A DNA stretch of 64,000 bases from CAZNPU01 sp964575335. GTDB lineage: Bacteria; Planctomycetota; Phycisphaerae; Phycisphaerales; SM1A02. How positions within the stretch are numbered: the stretch's first letter is position 1; the number at the start of each line of letters is the position of its first letter. The DNA lies in the NCBI GenBank assembly GCA_964575335.1, contig CAZNPU010000004.1, positions 124,001-188,000 of the forward strand, written 5' to 3'. A program made the translations under genes and the position numbers. The notes under the pieces are model-generated. The model saw only the letters and a program-made list of their open reading frames with translations. It ran no database searches and was not told where the DNA came from. Positions 1 to 7,890 of this stretch are shown here, piece by piece.

Positions 1-387
1 TTTGCGCTGCAACTGCATGATCTGTCCGCTGCGCAGGCGGCTGACGGAGCCTCGCCCACCAGACACAGGGCCTTGATACTCCAGATAAGCCGCGCGATGA
101 TCCTCCAGTCGCTCTGCTTGGATCGACTCCCCCGCTGCCAGTTCATCCAGACGCCGCGGGAGCCGAAAGGTGATCAATCGAGCCTCCGCTGCGCGGTCCT
201 GCGCAACCATCCAGTCAACATGCCACGAGCCGTCAGGCAATTCATGCCGCAGCAGCACCGTCGCAAGCGGCAGCGAATTGCGCAGCGATTCTGGAATTGT
301 TGTTGATGCGTCGTTCACCGGCTGATCATCCCAGGCTTTGTCCAAAAAGTCGATGAGGCAGACCGCTGCGCGCCCGGGATTTTCCAT
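1..387 (-). CDS. Partial conserved protein, LigD 3'-phosphoesterase-like (C-terminus beyond left edge)
   Basis: An open minus-strand frame begins at an ATG at 387 and runs without a stop to base 1, giving 129 residues of an incomplete protein. The visible part includes LRHELPDGSWHVDWMV, then RAERLEDHRAAYLEY-like and GPVSGGRGSVSRL-like stretches (roughly residues 45-120). I associate this pattern with short planctomycete proteins resembling the 3'-phosphoesterase fold of LigD, where a conserved His and Asp lie in the H-E-L-P-D-G...H-x-D-W segment. That is a family impression, not a proven activity. It is divergent from the TPR lipoprotein gene starting at 547. Frame openness to the edge and conserved-looking composition support a real gene; the function is uncertain. 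Confidence 0.62.
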   Translation of the reverse strand, partial: MENPGRAAVCLIDFLDKAWDDQPVNDASTTIPESLRNSLPLATVLLRHELPDGSWHVDWMVAQDRAAEARLITFRLPRRLDELAAGESIQAERLEDHRAAYLEYQGPVSGGRGSVSRLRSGQIMQLQRK

Positions 388-546
388 CTCTGCACACTCA
401 GAATGTCCGTATCCGCATCTGCGCCTGCGATTGCTGAAGAAAAAGGAAGATCACCGCCACCGCCCCACCGCAGCTTTTGACTTTCCTGCAAGCGGGTATC
501 ATGCGTTTACGCTCATCAACCACAATCCGGTCCGCATTCGGAGTCA

Positions 547-1221
547 ATGCTGATGCTTTGTCGCACATTCCTGGTCATTTCAGTCCTGTTCACCGCAGCG
601 ATGCTTCCCGGTTGCCAGAAGGCGCGGCCGCTGGAGGCGGTTCGCGCCAGCGGCGATCAGTACTTCGCTGCAGGCAACTACAGCGCTGCCCGCGATCAAT
701 ACGCTGAGCTGGTCTCGCGCAGCCCCGGCGATTGGCAAGGGCAGTACAAACTCGGACTGAGCCTGCTGCAAACCGGCGAATACGCTGCGGCTCGCCGCGC
801 ACTGGAAATCGCCTACAGCGCCCGGCGCGACAATCCCGATGTCGCGAACGCACTGGCCGAAGCGATGTTCCGTCTTGGCGAAGACAGCAAACTCTTTGCG
901 TTCCTGCGCGAGCGTGCATCTACGCGTCAGACCGTTGACGCCTATCTGCAGTTGGGCAAGTACGCACTGGAGTTGAACGATCCCGATTCGGCGCAGACTG
1001 CCATTGAAACAGCCATTCAGATCGATGGCGGCAACACGACCGAACCCTATCTGGCGGCTGCAACATTGGCTGAGCGTCTTGGCCATCTCGATGTTGCGGT
1101 CAGCCGCCTGCGTCAGGCTCTGGGCATCAATCCGATGGACCCGCGCGTGCAGGCCAGGCTGCGTGCGCTGGGCGAGGATCCTGCTCGCATTACGCCGTTG
1201 CCGCCCGGCCGAGCGCTGTAA
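547..1221 (+). CDS. TPR-repeat lipoprotein
   Basis: A 224-residue protein with an N-terminal hydrophobic signal segment ending in the lipobox L-P-G-C (residues about 20-23), so the mature protein is probably lipid-anchored. The rest is helical and matches tetratricopeptide repeats: the units around 34-67 (GDQYFAAGNYSAARDQYAEL), 70-100 and 125-190 show the A/G/Y spacing of TPRs. TPR proteins act as protein-protein scaffolds; no enzymatic motif is visible. Starts at codon 1 or 3 are both possible because of two nearby ATGs, and either keeps the signal. The gene stands alone and is followed by about 850 bases without a convincing gene. Confidence 0.85.
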   Translation: MLMLCRTFLVISVLFTAAMLPGCQKARPLEAVRASGDQYFAAGNYSAARDQYAELVSRSPGDWQGQYKLGLSLLQTGEYAAARRALEIAYSARRDNPDVANALAEAMFRLGEDSKLFAFLRERASTRQTVDAYLQLGKYALELNDPDSAQTAIETAIQIDGGNTTEPYLAAATLAERLGHLDVAVSRLRQALGINPMDPRVQARLRALGEDPARITPLPPGRAL

Positions 1222-2075
1222 AAGCTGCTGCTGCGTTTCATCGTCACCGCTGGAACTCTGTCGCTTGAGCGCCGCTGCAAGCGCAGCGCAACCGATGTGC
1301 GCTGCGCTTTCAGAAATTTCGCAGTGCGCGCAACGCGCAGACACCGACCGCCGTTCCTCCACTGCATGGACAACCATTCCGCTGATCATGCCTGCGCATG
1401 GCTTTGGATCATCAGCGCGGCAACAGACAGCTCGCAGCATCGACAATCACCACACGCGTGTAATGCACCGCATCACTCGGGCGCATCTGATAGACGCATC
1501 TGATGCACTTGAACAAGCAGTATGACGCTTGATGAACCGCAGCGCACGCAATGCGCGATAACATGCGCAAACTGCTTTCAACTTCCTTCCCCGGGCAAGC
1601 GCGATTGCGTCTGAATCGTCTGCATGATGCGCATGATCGCTTCAGCTCACGACATCGCATCGCAGCGCAACACATGCAGCGCATGTGGATAAAGCGTGGA
1701 AAGCTGCTGCAAATTCTCGAGAGAAAACACAATCATTCATGAAACCTTCACTACCGGTTTGATCGTACCAAACATGCCGCTACACTTCCGCCCGTTCCCA
1801 CTTCAACGGGCTGGGGAAACGCATTGTTTCGTGGCATCCTACGAGCGCGCTTCGGCGACCTCGCGCATGGCGACGAACCGATTCCAAGCTCGTTACATCC
1901 CTTCGCGTCTCGACGCGCGTAGGACGGGTCGGTCACTGCGCATTTCGCATGTGCGCGTGGCCTGAAGCACCGGGGAGACATGGAGGTGTTGATGCGAAAA
2001 GGATGCGCATCGTTTCCGAGGAATGCCGGGGACACAATCGTAGAGAGGGTTCGATAATTACATTCATGGAGGAAG
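1222..2075. other. Long non-coding gap
   Basis: About 850 bases with no reading frame that looks like a protein; the frames present have arbitrary starts and no recognisable composition. The sequence is dense in GCGCA, TGCGC and GCATGA words. One stretch (1763-1844) can fold into a branched structure and is listed separately. I see no tRNA, RNase P, tmRNA or 6S signature. The downstream part presumably holds the promoter of the small gene at 2076. Confidence 0.5.
1763..1844. other. Possible multi-branched structured RNA element
   Basis: Four nested or side-by-side helices can be drawn by eye. An outer pairing joins TCGTA (1763-1767) to TACGA (1840-1844). A second joins ATGCC (1774-1778) to GGCAT (1833-1837). 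Inside these lie hairpin GCCCGTT (1790-1796) with AACGGGC (1805-1811), and hairpin GAAAC (1816-1820) with GTTTC (1826-1830). All pairs are perfect but short. The strand is unknown because both strands fold alike. It sits about 230 bases upstream of the gene at 2076. It matches no riboswitch or ncRNA family I know, and chance pairing is not excluded. Confidence 0.25.
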
Positions 2076-2393
2076 ATGAAAGAGATGATGCAGCAACTTG
2101 ATGAGCCAATGGTCGATACAGCGCGAGGCACGACGCCGAACGTTGTCGTCATTGACATCACCGATGAAGAGCGCGATGCGCTGGTCGGCGATCTGGTGAC
2201 AGCAACCCATCAGACGCCCCCATCCATCTCACCGCACCGTCCGGCTGGTCCGTCGAAGCAGCAGATGCTCGAATCGTTCCGCTCGCTGCAGCGGATCAAA
2301 GCCCAGAAGAGCGAAGCGGAGCGCGTGATTGATGAGATCATTGACGCGGAGGGGCCGACGTCGCTCAGGGCTGCGATCGCTCGTCAACCGTGA
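2076..2393 (+). CDS. Small hypothetical protein
   Basis: A 105-residue acidic and Gln/Arg-rich protein with no signal peptide or membrane segment. Residues 25-45 (VVVIDITDEERDALVGDL) and the C-terminal helix (about 68-105, rich in K, E and R) look like an ordered small protein. I do not recognise a family. The ATG at 2076 follows GGAGGAAG at about 2066-2073, close enough to act as the ribosome site. A strong rho-independent terminator begins 48 bases after the stop, which supports a transcribed single gene. Function unknown. Confidence 0.65.
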   Translation: MKEMMQQLDEPMVDTARGTTPNVVVIDITDEERDALVGDLVTATHQTPPSISPHRPAGPSKQQMLESFRSLQRIKAQKSEAERVIDEIIDAEGPTSLRAAIARQP

Positions 2394-2441
2394 CAGCGAC
2401 GCAGCGTTTCGCGCGTTTCAGGCACATCCATAGGGAAGACC

Positions 2442-2474
2442 GCTGGCCGCCGTTGGGCGGCCAGCTTTGCTTTT
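2442..2474 (+). terminator. Rho-independent terminator after the 105-aa hypothetical gene
   Basis: Perfect 10-bp GC-rich stem GCTGGCCGCC (2442-2451) with GGCGGCCAGC (2456-2465), tetraloop GTTG, followed by the T-rich tract TTTGCTTTT (2466-2474). It lies 48 bases after the stop at 2393. Confidence 0.85.
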
Positions 2475-2610
2475 GGCTGACGCTTGTTATCCATGTGACG
2501 GCTGTCCATGTGACGGCTGCTGGGTGAAGCTGCGCATCACATGATGGCGGCCGCATCAGGATCACAACAGAGAATCCGGCTAGCGCATCATTGAGCAGCG
2601 CTACAATCCG

Positions 2611-2841
2611 ATGATGATTGCAAGCGCAGGCAAACTCATCGTTTTTATCGGCCTTGGCCTTGTCGTTTTCGGGGCAGCACTCTGGCTGTTCGGCAGGCTG
2701 TTTCCGAACTTCCGCGGCCTGCCCGGCGACATTCGCTACGAGTCCGACAACGTCCGCATCTATATCCCCATCGTCACCTGCATTGTGCTGTCAATCATCA
2801 TCACCGCGCTGCTGTGGCTGTGGCGCATGATCGCGCGCTGA
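2611..2841 (+). CDS. DUF2905 family small membrane protein
   Basis: A 76-residue protein with two hydrophobic helices (about 7-29 and 52-72) flanking a short loop. The loop carries F-P-x-F-R-G-L-P-G-D-I-R-Y-E, the hallmark of the DUF2905 family, followed by N-V-R-I-Y-I-P. Family members are short two-helix inner-membrane proteins of unknown function, and the length fits. The start is ambiguous between ATGs at 2611 and 2614, and no clear Shine-Dalgarno is visible. It stands alone between two non-coding gaps. Confidence 0.88.
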   Translation: MMIASAGKLIVFIGLGLVVFGAALWLFGRLFPNFRGLPGDIRYESDNVRIYIPIVTCIVLSIIITALLWLWRMIAR

Positions 2842-3082
2842 ACCTGCAACAGCGCAGCATACGCCGACGACGATGACGGCGCATGACGTGGCGCCATGCG
2901 ATGCACTGCAATGTGGGACAATACGGCATCCTGCACCGCATTGCGTGCCTAGGCTGAAATATTCAGACGATGCTGCAGACAGACGTTGCTGACACACCGC
3001 GGGCGCAGCGCGGCACGCGCGCCGTTGATTGCGCTGCGCCTCGCAGGCAATTTCAGCAGAACGCCAGCAGCAGCAGCAAGGC

Positions 3083-3346
3083 TTATGTCAGCGCGAGCAT
3101 GGTGCCGCGTTCTGTCTCTTTGACATCCAATGTGCGATCAGCAAGCAGGGTGGACAGTTGACCGTCCAGCAGCAGCACGGTGCGTCCATTGTGCTCAAAG
3201 GTCTGATCGCCGGGCTGCTGGCTGTCCATCTTCAGCGACAAGCCCTGTTGCCCCATGATGAATCGCACTGCAGCTTCATCGGGCGCGTTGGCATCATCGA
3301 GCAGTTTCCTGAGGTGCGCGCTGGCCGGTTCGGTGATTGTGAGCAT
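3083..3346 (-). CDS. HesB/IscA-like protein without cysteines
   Basis: An 87-residue protein that starts M-L-T-I-T-E-P-A-S-A-H-L-R-K-L-L, like A-type Fe-S carriers (IscA, ErpA, HesB), and continues through a G-L-S-L-K-M-D segment where those families have G-x-S-G. The central I-L-L-D-G-like strand (L-L-L-D-G-Q-L-S-T-L-L) also fits. The three metal-binding Cys of true A-type carriers are all missing: the protein contains no cysteine. So it probably keeps the fold but cannot hold an Fe-S cluster in the usual way. It may be one of the HesB-like proteins of unknown role. It lies alone, downstream of the acnA 3' end on the same strand. Confidence 0.72.
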   Translation of the reverse strand: MLTITEPASAHLRKLLDDANAPDEAAVRFIMGQQGLSLKMDSQQPGDQTFEHNGRTVLLLDGQLSTLLADRTLDVKETERGTMLALT

Positions 3347-3863
3347 GATTCAAGCTCCACGGTTGAGCGGTTCGCGTCGCAATTGGTACGGATGACGCAT
3401 CCGATCGCATACGACAAGTCACCAGGGGCAGCAAGAAAGCAGGACGCAACGCAACAACAGCGACAACAGCTGCGAGACGCCGATGCAACCTCACTGAGCC
3501 ATGCTAGCGCACGCAGCGCCTCGCGTCAGAATCTTTTTTGCATTTTCTCATCGGCGAAAATTATGCGAACCCGCTCAGACGCGCGATGAGCCTCAGCAAC
3601 GCATGCGTGCACGCTGTGTATGCAACGCGTCAATCGCATAGCGCGTTCCAATGACTGATTGTCCATGCCGATACTTACGATGCGCTTCCGACGCTGAAAT
3701 CACCTGCTGCACCGCGCTGATGCAGGTGGAACGAACTGATGCATGTACCCGGCAAGGCAGCGCCACAAAGCATGCAGCGCGCACGAACGCCTGCAGTGCA
3801 ATGCGTTCGTGCGCGCTGTGCATAAGCGTAAAGCCTGGTGATCAGCAATCGGCAATCATTCGA
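3347..3863. other. Non-coding gap downstream of acnA
   Basis: About 515 bases between the acnA stop and the HesB-like gene. No convincing protein frame is present. The stretch is rich in GCGCA and ATGC words and contains the strong hairpin at 3776-3817. The part next to 3346 presumably contains the promoter of the HesB-like gene on the minus strand. Confidence 0.5.
3776..3817 (-). terminator. Strong hairpin after acnA, possible terminator without a U-tract
   Basis: A perfect 15-bp inverted repeat: AGCGCGCACGAACGC (3776-3790) pairs with GCGTTCGTGCGCGCT (3803-3817) across a 12-base loop. It lies 47 bases after the acnA stop on the minus strand. The sequence after it on the minus strand (GCATGCTTTG) has no run of T, so it may be a transcript-stabilising structure rather than an intrinsic terminator. 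Confidence 0.45.
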
Positions 3864-6695
3864 TCAGCTTGCCGCCATCTTCTTCAGCACCGTGTGCAGG
3901 ATGCCGCCGTTGCGGTAGTACTCCACCTCCACGGGTGTGTCGATGCGGCAGGTGACGGTGAACTCGATGACGCGCTCCGGCCCACCGCTTTGGGCCTTGC
4001 GAGCAATCACCTTGATGTCCTGGCGCGGCTTGATGTCAGCGGGAAGTTCAATATCGAAAACTTCCGTACCATCCAGCCCCAGTGTTTGCGCGTCCTCGCC
4101 GGGCTTAAACGTCAGCGGCAGCACGCCCATGCCCACGAGGTTTGAGCGATGGATGCGTTCAAAGCTCTCTGCAATGACTGCCTTGACGCCAAGCAGGAAC
4201 GTTCCCTTGGCGGCCCAGTCGCGCGAGGAGCCCATGCCGTAGTCCTTGCCTGCGATCACGACAAGCGGCACGCCGAGTTTCTTATACGCGACAGAAGCGT
4301 CATAAATGGTGGTGATTTCACCGACGGCAGGCATGCCGTTGCTCTGGCCGGCATTGGCGTTCGGCCCGCCGAGGAACTTGGTGAAGCCGCCTTCTCTGTT
4401 CTCAGCAAGATGATTGCGCACACGGATGTTGGCAAAGGTGCCGCGCGTCATCACCCGATCGTTGCCTCGCCGCGAGCCGTAGCTGTTGAACATGCTCACC
4501 GGCACGCCCTTCTCGATGAGGTACTGGCCCGCCGGTGATTCCTTCTTGATCGAACCGGCAGGGCTGATGTGATCGGTCGTCACGCTGTCGCCCACCTTCA
4601 CCAGACAGCGTGCGCCGCGGATCGGCGTGATCTCGCCGGTTTGACGGCCAGCAATGAGATCTTCGAAAAACGGCGGATTCTGAATGTAGGTGCTGTCTTC
4701 CGACCACTCGAACAGTTCGCCGCCGGCCGGCTCGATGGCCTGCCATTCCGCCGGGCCTTCGAAAACGTTGGCGTACTGCCCAATGAACTGCTCGCGCGTC
4801 ACGCAGTTCGCCACCGCATCATTGATTTCATCCTGCGTCGGCCAGATGTCGCGCAGATAGACCGGGTTGCCGTCGCGGTCGTTGCCCAGAGGCTCATTCT
4901 GCAGGTCGATATCCACCCGTCCAGCCAGGGCATATGCCACAACCAGCGGCGGCGAGGCGAGATAGTTGGCCTTGCAGTCGGGATGGATGCGGCCTTCGAA
5001 GTTGCGGTTGCCCGACAGCACCGACGCCACAACCAGGTCGCCCGCATTGATTGCCTGACTGATCGGTTCCGGCAGCGGACCGGAGTTGCCAATGCATGTG
5101 GTGCAGCCATAGCCGACCACTGCAAAGCCCAGCGCTTCAAGGTATTCAAGCAGACCAGCCTGCTTGTAATATTCCGTCACAACCTTCGATCCCGGCGCAA
5201 GCGAGGTCTTCACCCACGGCTTGCGCTGCAGGCCTTTCTTGACCGCATTGCGCGCCAGCAGCCCCGCACCGAGCATGACGCTTGGGTTGGACGTGTTGGT
5301 GCAACTGGTGATGGCTGCAATCACCACCGAGCCATGCCGCAGCGTAAAGCGCTGCCCTTCGTATTCCACCTCCACTTCATTGGCTTCAGGGGTCGCCACG
5401 GCTGTTGCCGTGCCCTGCTCCAGTTGCAGGCCGCCTTCACCTTCCCACTTCTTCACTGTGCCAACTTTGGCGGGACTGGGTTTGCCGTACAGATTCACAA
5501 GGTCCTGCTCCCACTGATCCTTCATGCCCGAAAGCAGCACGCGATCCTGTGGCCGCCGCGGACCGGCCAGCGAAGGCTCGACGGTAGAGAGGTCCAGTTC
5601 AAGCATCGCGCTGTACTGAATCTCGCGCGATTCATCGCGCCACATTCCCTGCAGGCGATAGTACTGCTCAACGGTCTCGATGAGCCGCTCATCGCGGCCG
5701 GTCAGCCGCAGATACTTGAGCGTTTGCTCATCAACGGGGAAAAAGCCGATGGTCGCTCCGTATTCCGGCGCCATGTTGCCGATCGTGGCGCGGTCGGCAA
5801 CAGCCATGTTCGCCAGCCCCGGGCCGGTGAACTCAACGAACTTGTTCACGACGCCATGCTCGCGCAGCATCTGCGTCACCGTCAGCACAAGGTCGGTTGC
5901 GGTCGCGCCTTCCGGCAGCTTGCCGACGAGCCTGAAGCCCACGACCTCGGGCAGCAGCATGTAAATCGGCTGGCCAAGCATCACCGCCTCGGCTTCGATG
6001 CCGCCCACGCCCCAGCCCACAACGCCAAGACCGTTGATCATCGTGGTATGCGAATCGGTCCCCACAAGGCTATCGGGGTACAGCACGCCATCGGAATCCC
6101 ACACGACCTTGGCCAAATATTCAAGATTCACCTGGTGCACAATGCCCGTCGAGGGCGGCACCACGCGGAAATTGTCAAACGCTGACTGTCCCCATTTGAG
6201 AAACGCATATCGCTCGCCGTTGCGTTCAAAGTCTTTCTGGTTGTTGATGGAGATCGCCACGCCCGAACCGAATGCATCAACCTGCACGCTGTGGTCAATA
6301 ACCAGATCGCACGGCACCAGCGGATTGACTTTGCGGGCGCTGGACTTGTCGCCGGTCATGCGCACGATGGCGTCGCGCATCGCAGCAAGGTCGACCACAG
6401 CCGGCACGCCGGTGAAATCCTGCAGCACCACACGAGCGCAGGTAAAGGGAATCTCCGTGTCGCTGACATTCCGGGCGTCATAGTTGGCGATGGCGCGAAC
6501 GTGATCCTCGTTGACGATGTAGCCGTCGCACTTGCGCAGACACGATTCCAGCAGCACCTTGATGCAGTACGGCAGGGTATCGATGTTGCCCATGCCAGCC
6601 ATGCCCTGTAGCGCATCCAGCCGATACACGATGCGCTGGCCGAGCGGCGTGTCAATGGTCTGGCGGGTGTGCTCGTAGGGGTTTTTGGCAGGCAT
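3864..6695 (-). CDS. acnA: Aconitate hydratase (AcnA type)
   Basis: A 943-residue enzyme that interconverts citrate and isocitrate in the TCA cycle. It matches the AcnA/IRP1 family: an N-terminal HSVQVD segment, V-G-T-D-S-H-T-T-M-I-N-G-L-G, the S-C-T-N-T-S-N-P motif, G-C-T-T-C-I-G-N-S-G, and the C-terminal swivel motif D-Y-G-M-G-S-S-R-D-W-A-A-K-G. The 4Fe-4S ligands are Cys465, Cys531 and Cys534. Their 66- and 3-residue spacing equals that of E. coli AcnA. The start at 6695 (MPAKNPYEH) is preferred because AGAGG lies about 9 bases upstream; an in-frame start at 6740 would add 15 basic residues. It is transcribed alone, divergent from the Cys-rich gene at 6868. The 3' end of icd, the next TCA enzyme, is at the right edge of the window. 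Confidence 0.97.
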   Translation of the reverse strand: MPAKNPYEHTRQTIDTPLGQRIVYRLDALQGMAGMGNIDTLPYCIKVLLESCLRKCDGYIVNEDHVRAIANYDARNVSDTEIPFTCARVVLQDFTGVPAVVDLAAMRDAIVRMTGDKSSARKVNPLVPCDLVIDHSVQVDAFGSGVAISINNQKDFERNGERYAFLKWGQSAFDNFRVVPPSTGIVHQVNLEYLAKVVWDSDGVLYPDSLVGTDSHTTMINGLGVVGWGVGGIEAEAVMLGQPIYMLLPEVVGFRLVGKLPEGATATDLVLTVTQMLREHGVVNKFVEFTGPGLANMAVADRATIGNMAPEYGATIGFFPVDEQTLKYLRLTGRDERLIETVEQYYRLQGMWRDESREIQYSAMLELDLSTVEPSLAGPRRPQDRVLLSGMKDQWEQDLVNLYGKPSPAKVGTVKKWEGEGGLQLEQGTATAVATPEANEVEVEYEGQRFTLRHGSVVIAAITSCTNTSNPSVMLGAGLLARNAVKKGLQRKPWVKTSLAPGSKVVTEYYKQAGLLEYLEALGFAVVGYGCTTCIGNSGPLPEPISQAINAGDLVVASVLSGNRNFEGRIHPDCKANYLASPPLVVAYALAGRVDIDLQNEPLGNDRDGNPVYLRDIWPTQDEINDAVANCVTREQFIGQYANVFEGPAEWQAIEPAGGELFEWSEDSTYIQNPPFFEDLIAGRQTGEITPIRGARCLVKVGDSVTTDHISPAGSIKKESPAGQYLIEKGVPVSMFNSYGSRRGNDRVMTRGTFANIRVRNHLAENREGGFTKFLGGPNANAGQSNGMPAVGEITTIYDASVAYKKLGVPLVVIAGKDYGMGSSRDWAAKGTFLLGVKAVIAESFERIHRSNLVGMGVLPLTFKPGEDAQTLGLDGTEVFDIELPADIKPRQDIKVIARKAQSGGPERVIEFTVTCRIDTPVEVEYYRNGGILHTVLKKMAAS

Positions 6696-6867
6696 GTGGC
6701 TCAACCTCTTTCTTTTAGGTTTTGGAATGAATCTAGACAAAGGTTCTACAGATGATCGGCCCCCCGATTGTCCAAGTGTATCCGCCTTATGACGGTTTTG
6801 GCGTGAAGTGGAATTTGAGCGAATAATCAGGTAGCTTCAACGTTTAGCTCATCCGGAGACTCAATGC

Positions 6868-7251
6868 ATGACGCTACGTCTGCTGCTCATCCTGACCCTG
6901 CTCATCCAACAGACGGTTGCCTGGCCTTGCGCAGCCGCTGCCAGCAGGGTTGGAACGGATGGCGCAGAACTCTGCTGCGGCAGCACGACTGCAATGCACG
7001 ATTGCTGCTGCTGCACGGCGCAGACGGAAACCGACCTGTGCCGATGCATTGCGAAAGAGCTGCCGCTTCAGCCGAAGCCGCCCTCACCTCAACAGCCTGA
7101 AACGGCAAAGTATGTTGCGTTTCCAGCGCCGCTGCCGATTCCGTGGCCCTTTGTGCAGACATCGTCGATTCGAGGGACGAGTCTGCTGCACCAGTCAGCA
7201 ACGCTCAGCGCTCACGAACGTTGCGCACGATTGTGCATCTGGTTGAAATAA
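6868..7251 (+). CDS. Exported cysteine-rich hypothetical protein
   Basis: A 127-residue protein with a clear signal peptide (residues 1-22, T-L-R-L-L-L-I-L-T-L-L-I then a small-residue region). It is followed by a cluster of cysteines: C-C-G at about 36-38, D-C-C-C-C-T at 45-50 and L-C-R-C at 57-60. A proline-rich stretch (66-95) follows and the C-terminus has two more Cys. I know no family. The clustering suggests metal binding or redox chemistry outside the cytoplasm. GGAG lies about 10 bases before the ATG, supporting this start. A second cysteine-rich secreted protein is encoded 170 bases downstream on the same strand. Confidence 0.6.
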   Translation: MTLRLLLILTLLIQQTVAWPCAAAASRVGTDGAELCCGSTTAMHDCCCCTAQTETDLCRCIAKELPLQPKPPSPQQPETAKYVAFPAPLPIPWPFVQTSSIRGTSLLHQSATLSAHERCARLCIWLK

Positions 7252-7421
7252 CTTCTCCGTGATAGCGACTGCGCGCGCTGCATCATCACACGCGTTGAGC
7301 CGGGCTTTGCCATTGGCTGCAAAACCGGTTTGACATGCGATGGTTTGCGCCTAGGCGGTTGCAAAGCCTCGATGTTCTTCCCACACCTTTTACCTGGTTT
7401 AACTTCACGGAGATATTTTCC

Positions 7422-7619
7422 ATGTCACGTACGATTTTGCTGTCCGTCGCTTCGCTGTTCGTCGCTGCTGCCGGTGCGCTTGCCGCGTCCGGTTTTTCCA
7501 CTGTGTCGTCGTCTGAAGTTGCAGCGTGCTGCTGTGGCGATGCCTGCGATTGTGGAAGCAGCTGCACGTGCGCGTGCGGCGACTGCTCCTGTGATGGCGT
7601 TTGCGGCTGCTGCAACTGA
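7422..7619 (+). CDS. Exported metallothionein-like cysteine-rich peptide
   Basis: A 65-residue protein: a signal peptide (about 1-24, R-T-I-L-L-S-V-A-S-L-F-V-A-A-A-G-A-L-A) and a mature tail in which 13 of the last 34 residues are cysteine, in C-C-C, C-x-C and C-x-x-C patterns, with many G, D and S between. That density resembles metallothioneins, but those are cytoplasmic and this one is apparently exported. The start at 7422 is chosen because GGAG lies 9 bases upstream and the signal begins at once; the frame extends upstream to 7335 without plausible content. A strong terminator follows 43 bases after the stop. Function, and metal binding in particular, is inferred. Confidence 0.75.
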   Translation: MSRTILLSVASLFVAAAGALAASGFSTVSSSEVAACCCGDACDCGSSCTCACGDCSCDGVCGCCN

Positions 7620-7662
7620 AGTGAAAGCTGCAGCCTGACACGCCATTGAGCGTTCATGTTTG

Positions 7663-7696
7663 GAGCAGGTCCGCCCACGCGGGCCTGCTCTTTTTT
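7663..7696 (+). terminator. Rho-independent terminator
   Basis: A 12-bp stem, GAGCAGGTCCGC (7663-7674) with GCGGGCCTGCTC (7679-7690), one G-T wobble and a CCAC loop. It is followed by six T (7691-7696). It closes the Cys-rich gene at 7422-7619. Confidence 0.93.
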
Positions 7697-7890
7697 GGCT
7701 CCTCGCATCATGTCGGCACGGCTGGCCAATAACTGCCCCAATCACGGGGAATCAGCCCCGTTTGATCGCCTTGTTCTGGATCGGCCTGTTTCCTGCATTA
7801 CGATGAGCTGTTCTGCCAGAACTCCTCTGCCAGAACATGGCCATATCCCCGCCCCACCGCGGCTGATTTGACCACGATCCCGGTACACAC

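Noticed and set aside
580..1446. A 288-residue minus-strand frame over the TPR lipoprotein gene
   Set aside because: It is antisense to a gene with signal peptide, lipobox and TPRs; its product has no recognisable feature.
1222..2075. tRNA, tmRNA or 6S RNA in the long gap
   Set aside because: No T-arm GGTTCGAATCC-like pattern, no tmRNA tag-coding stretch and no 6S-like long bulged hairpin was found.
4569..6185. A 538-residue plus-strand open frame across the aconitase gene
   Set aside because: It is antisense to acnA; its product is rich in R, H and A without any domain, as expected from the reverse of a GC-rich codon pattern.
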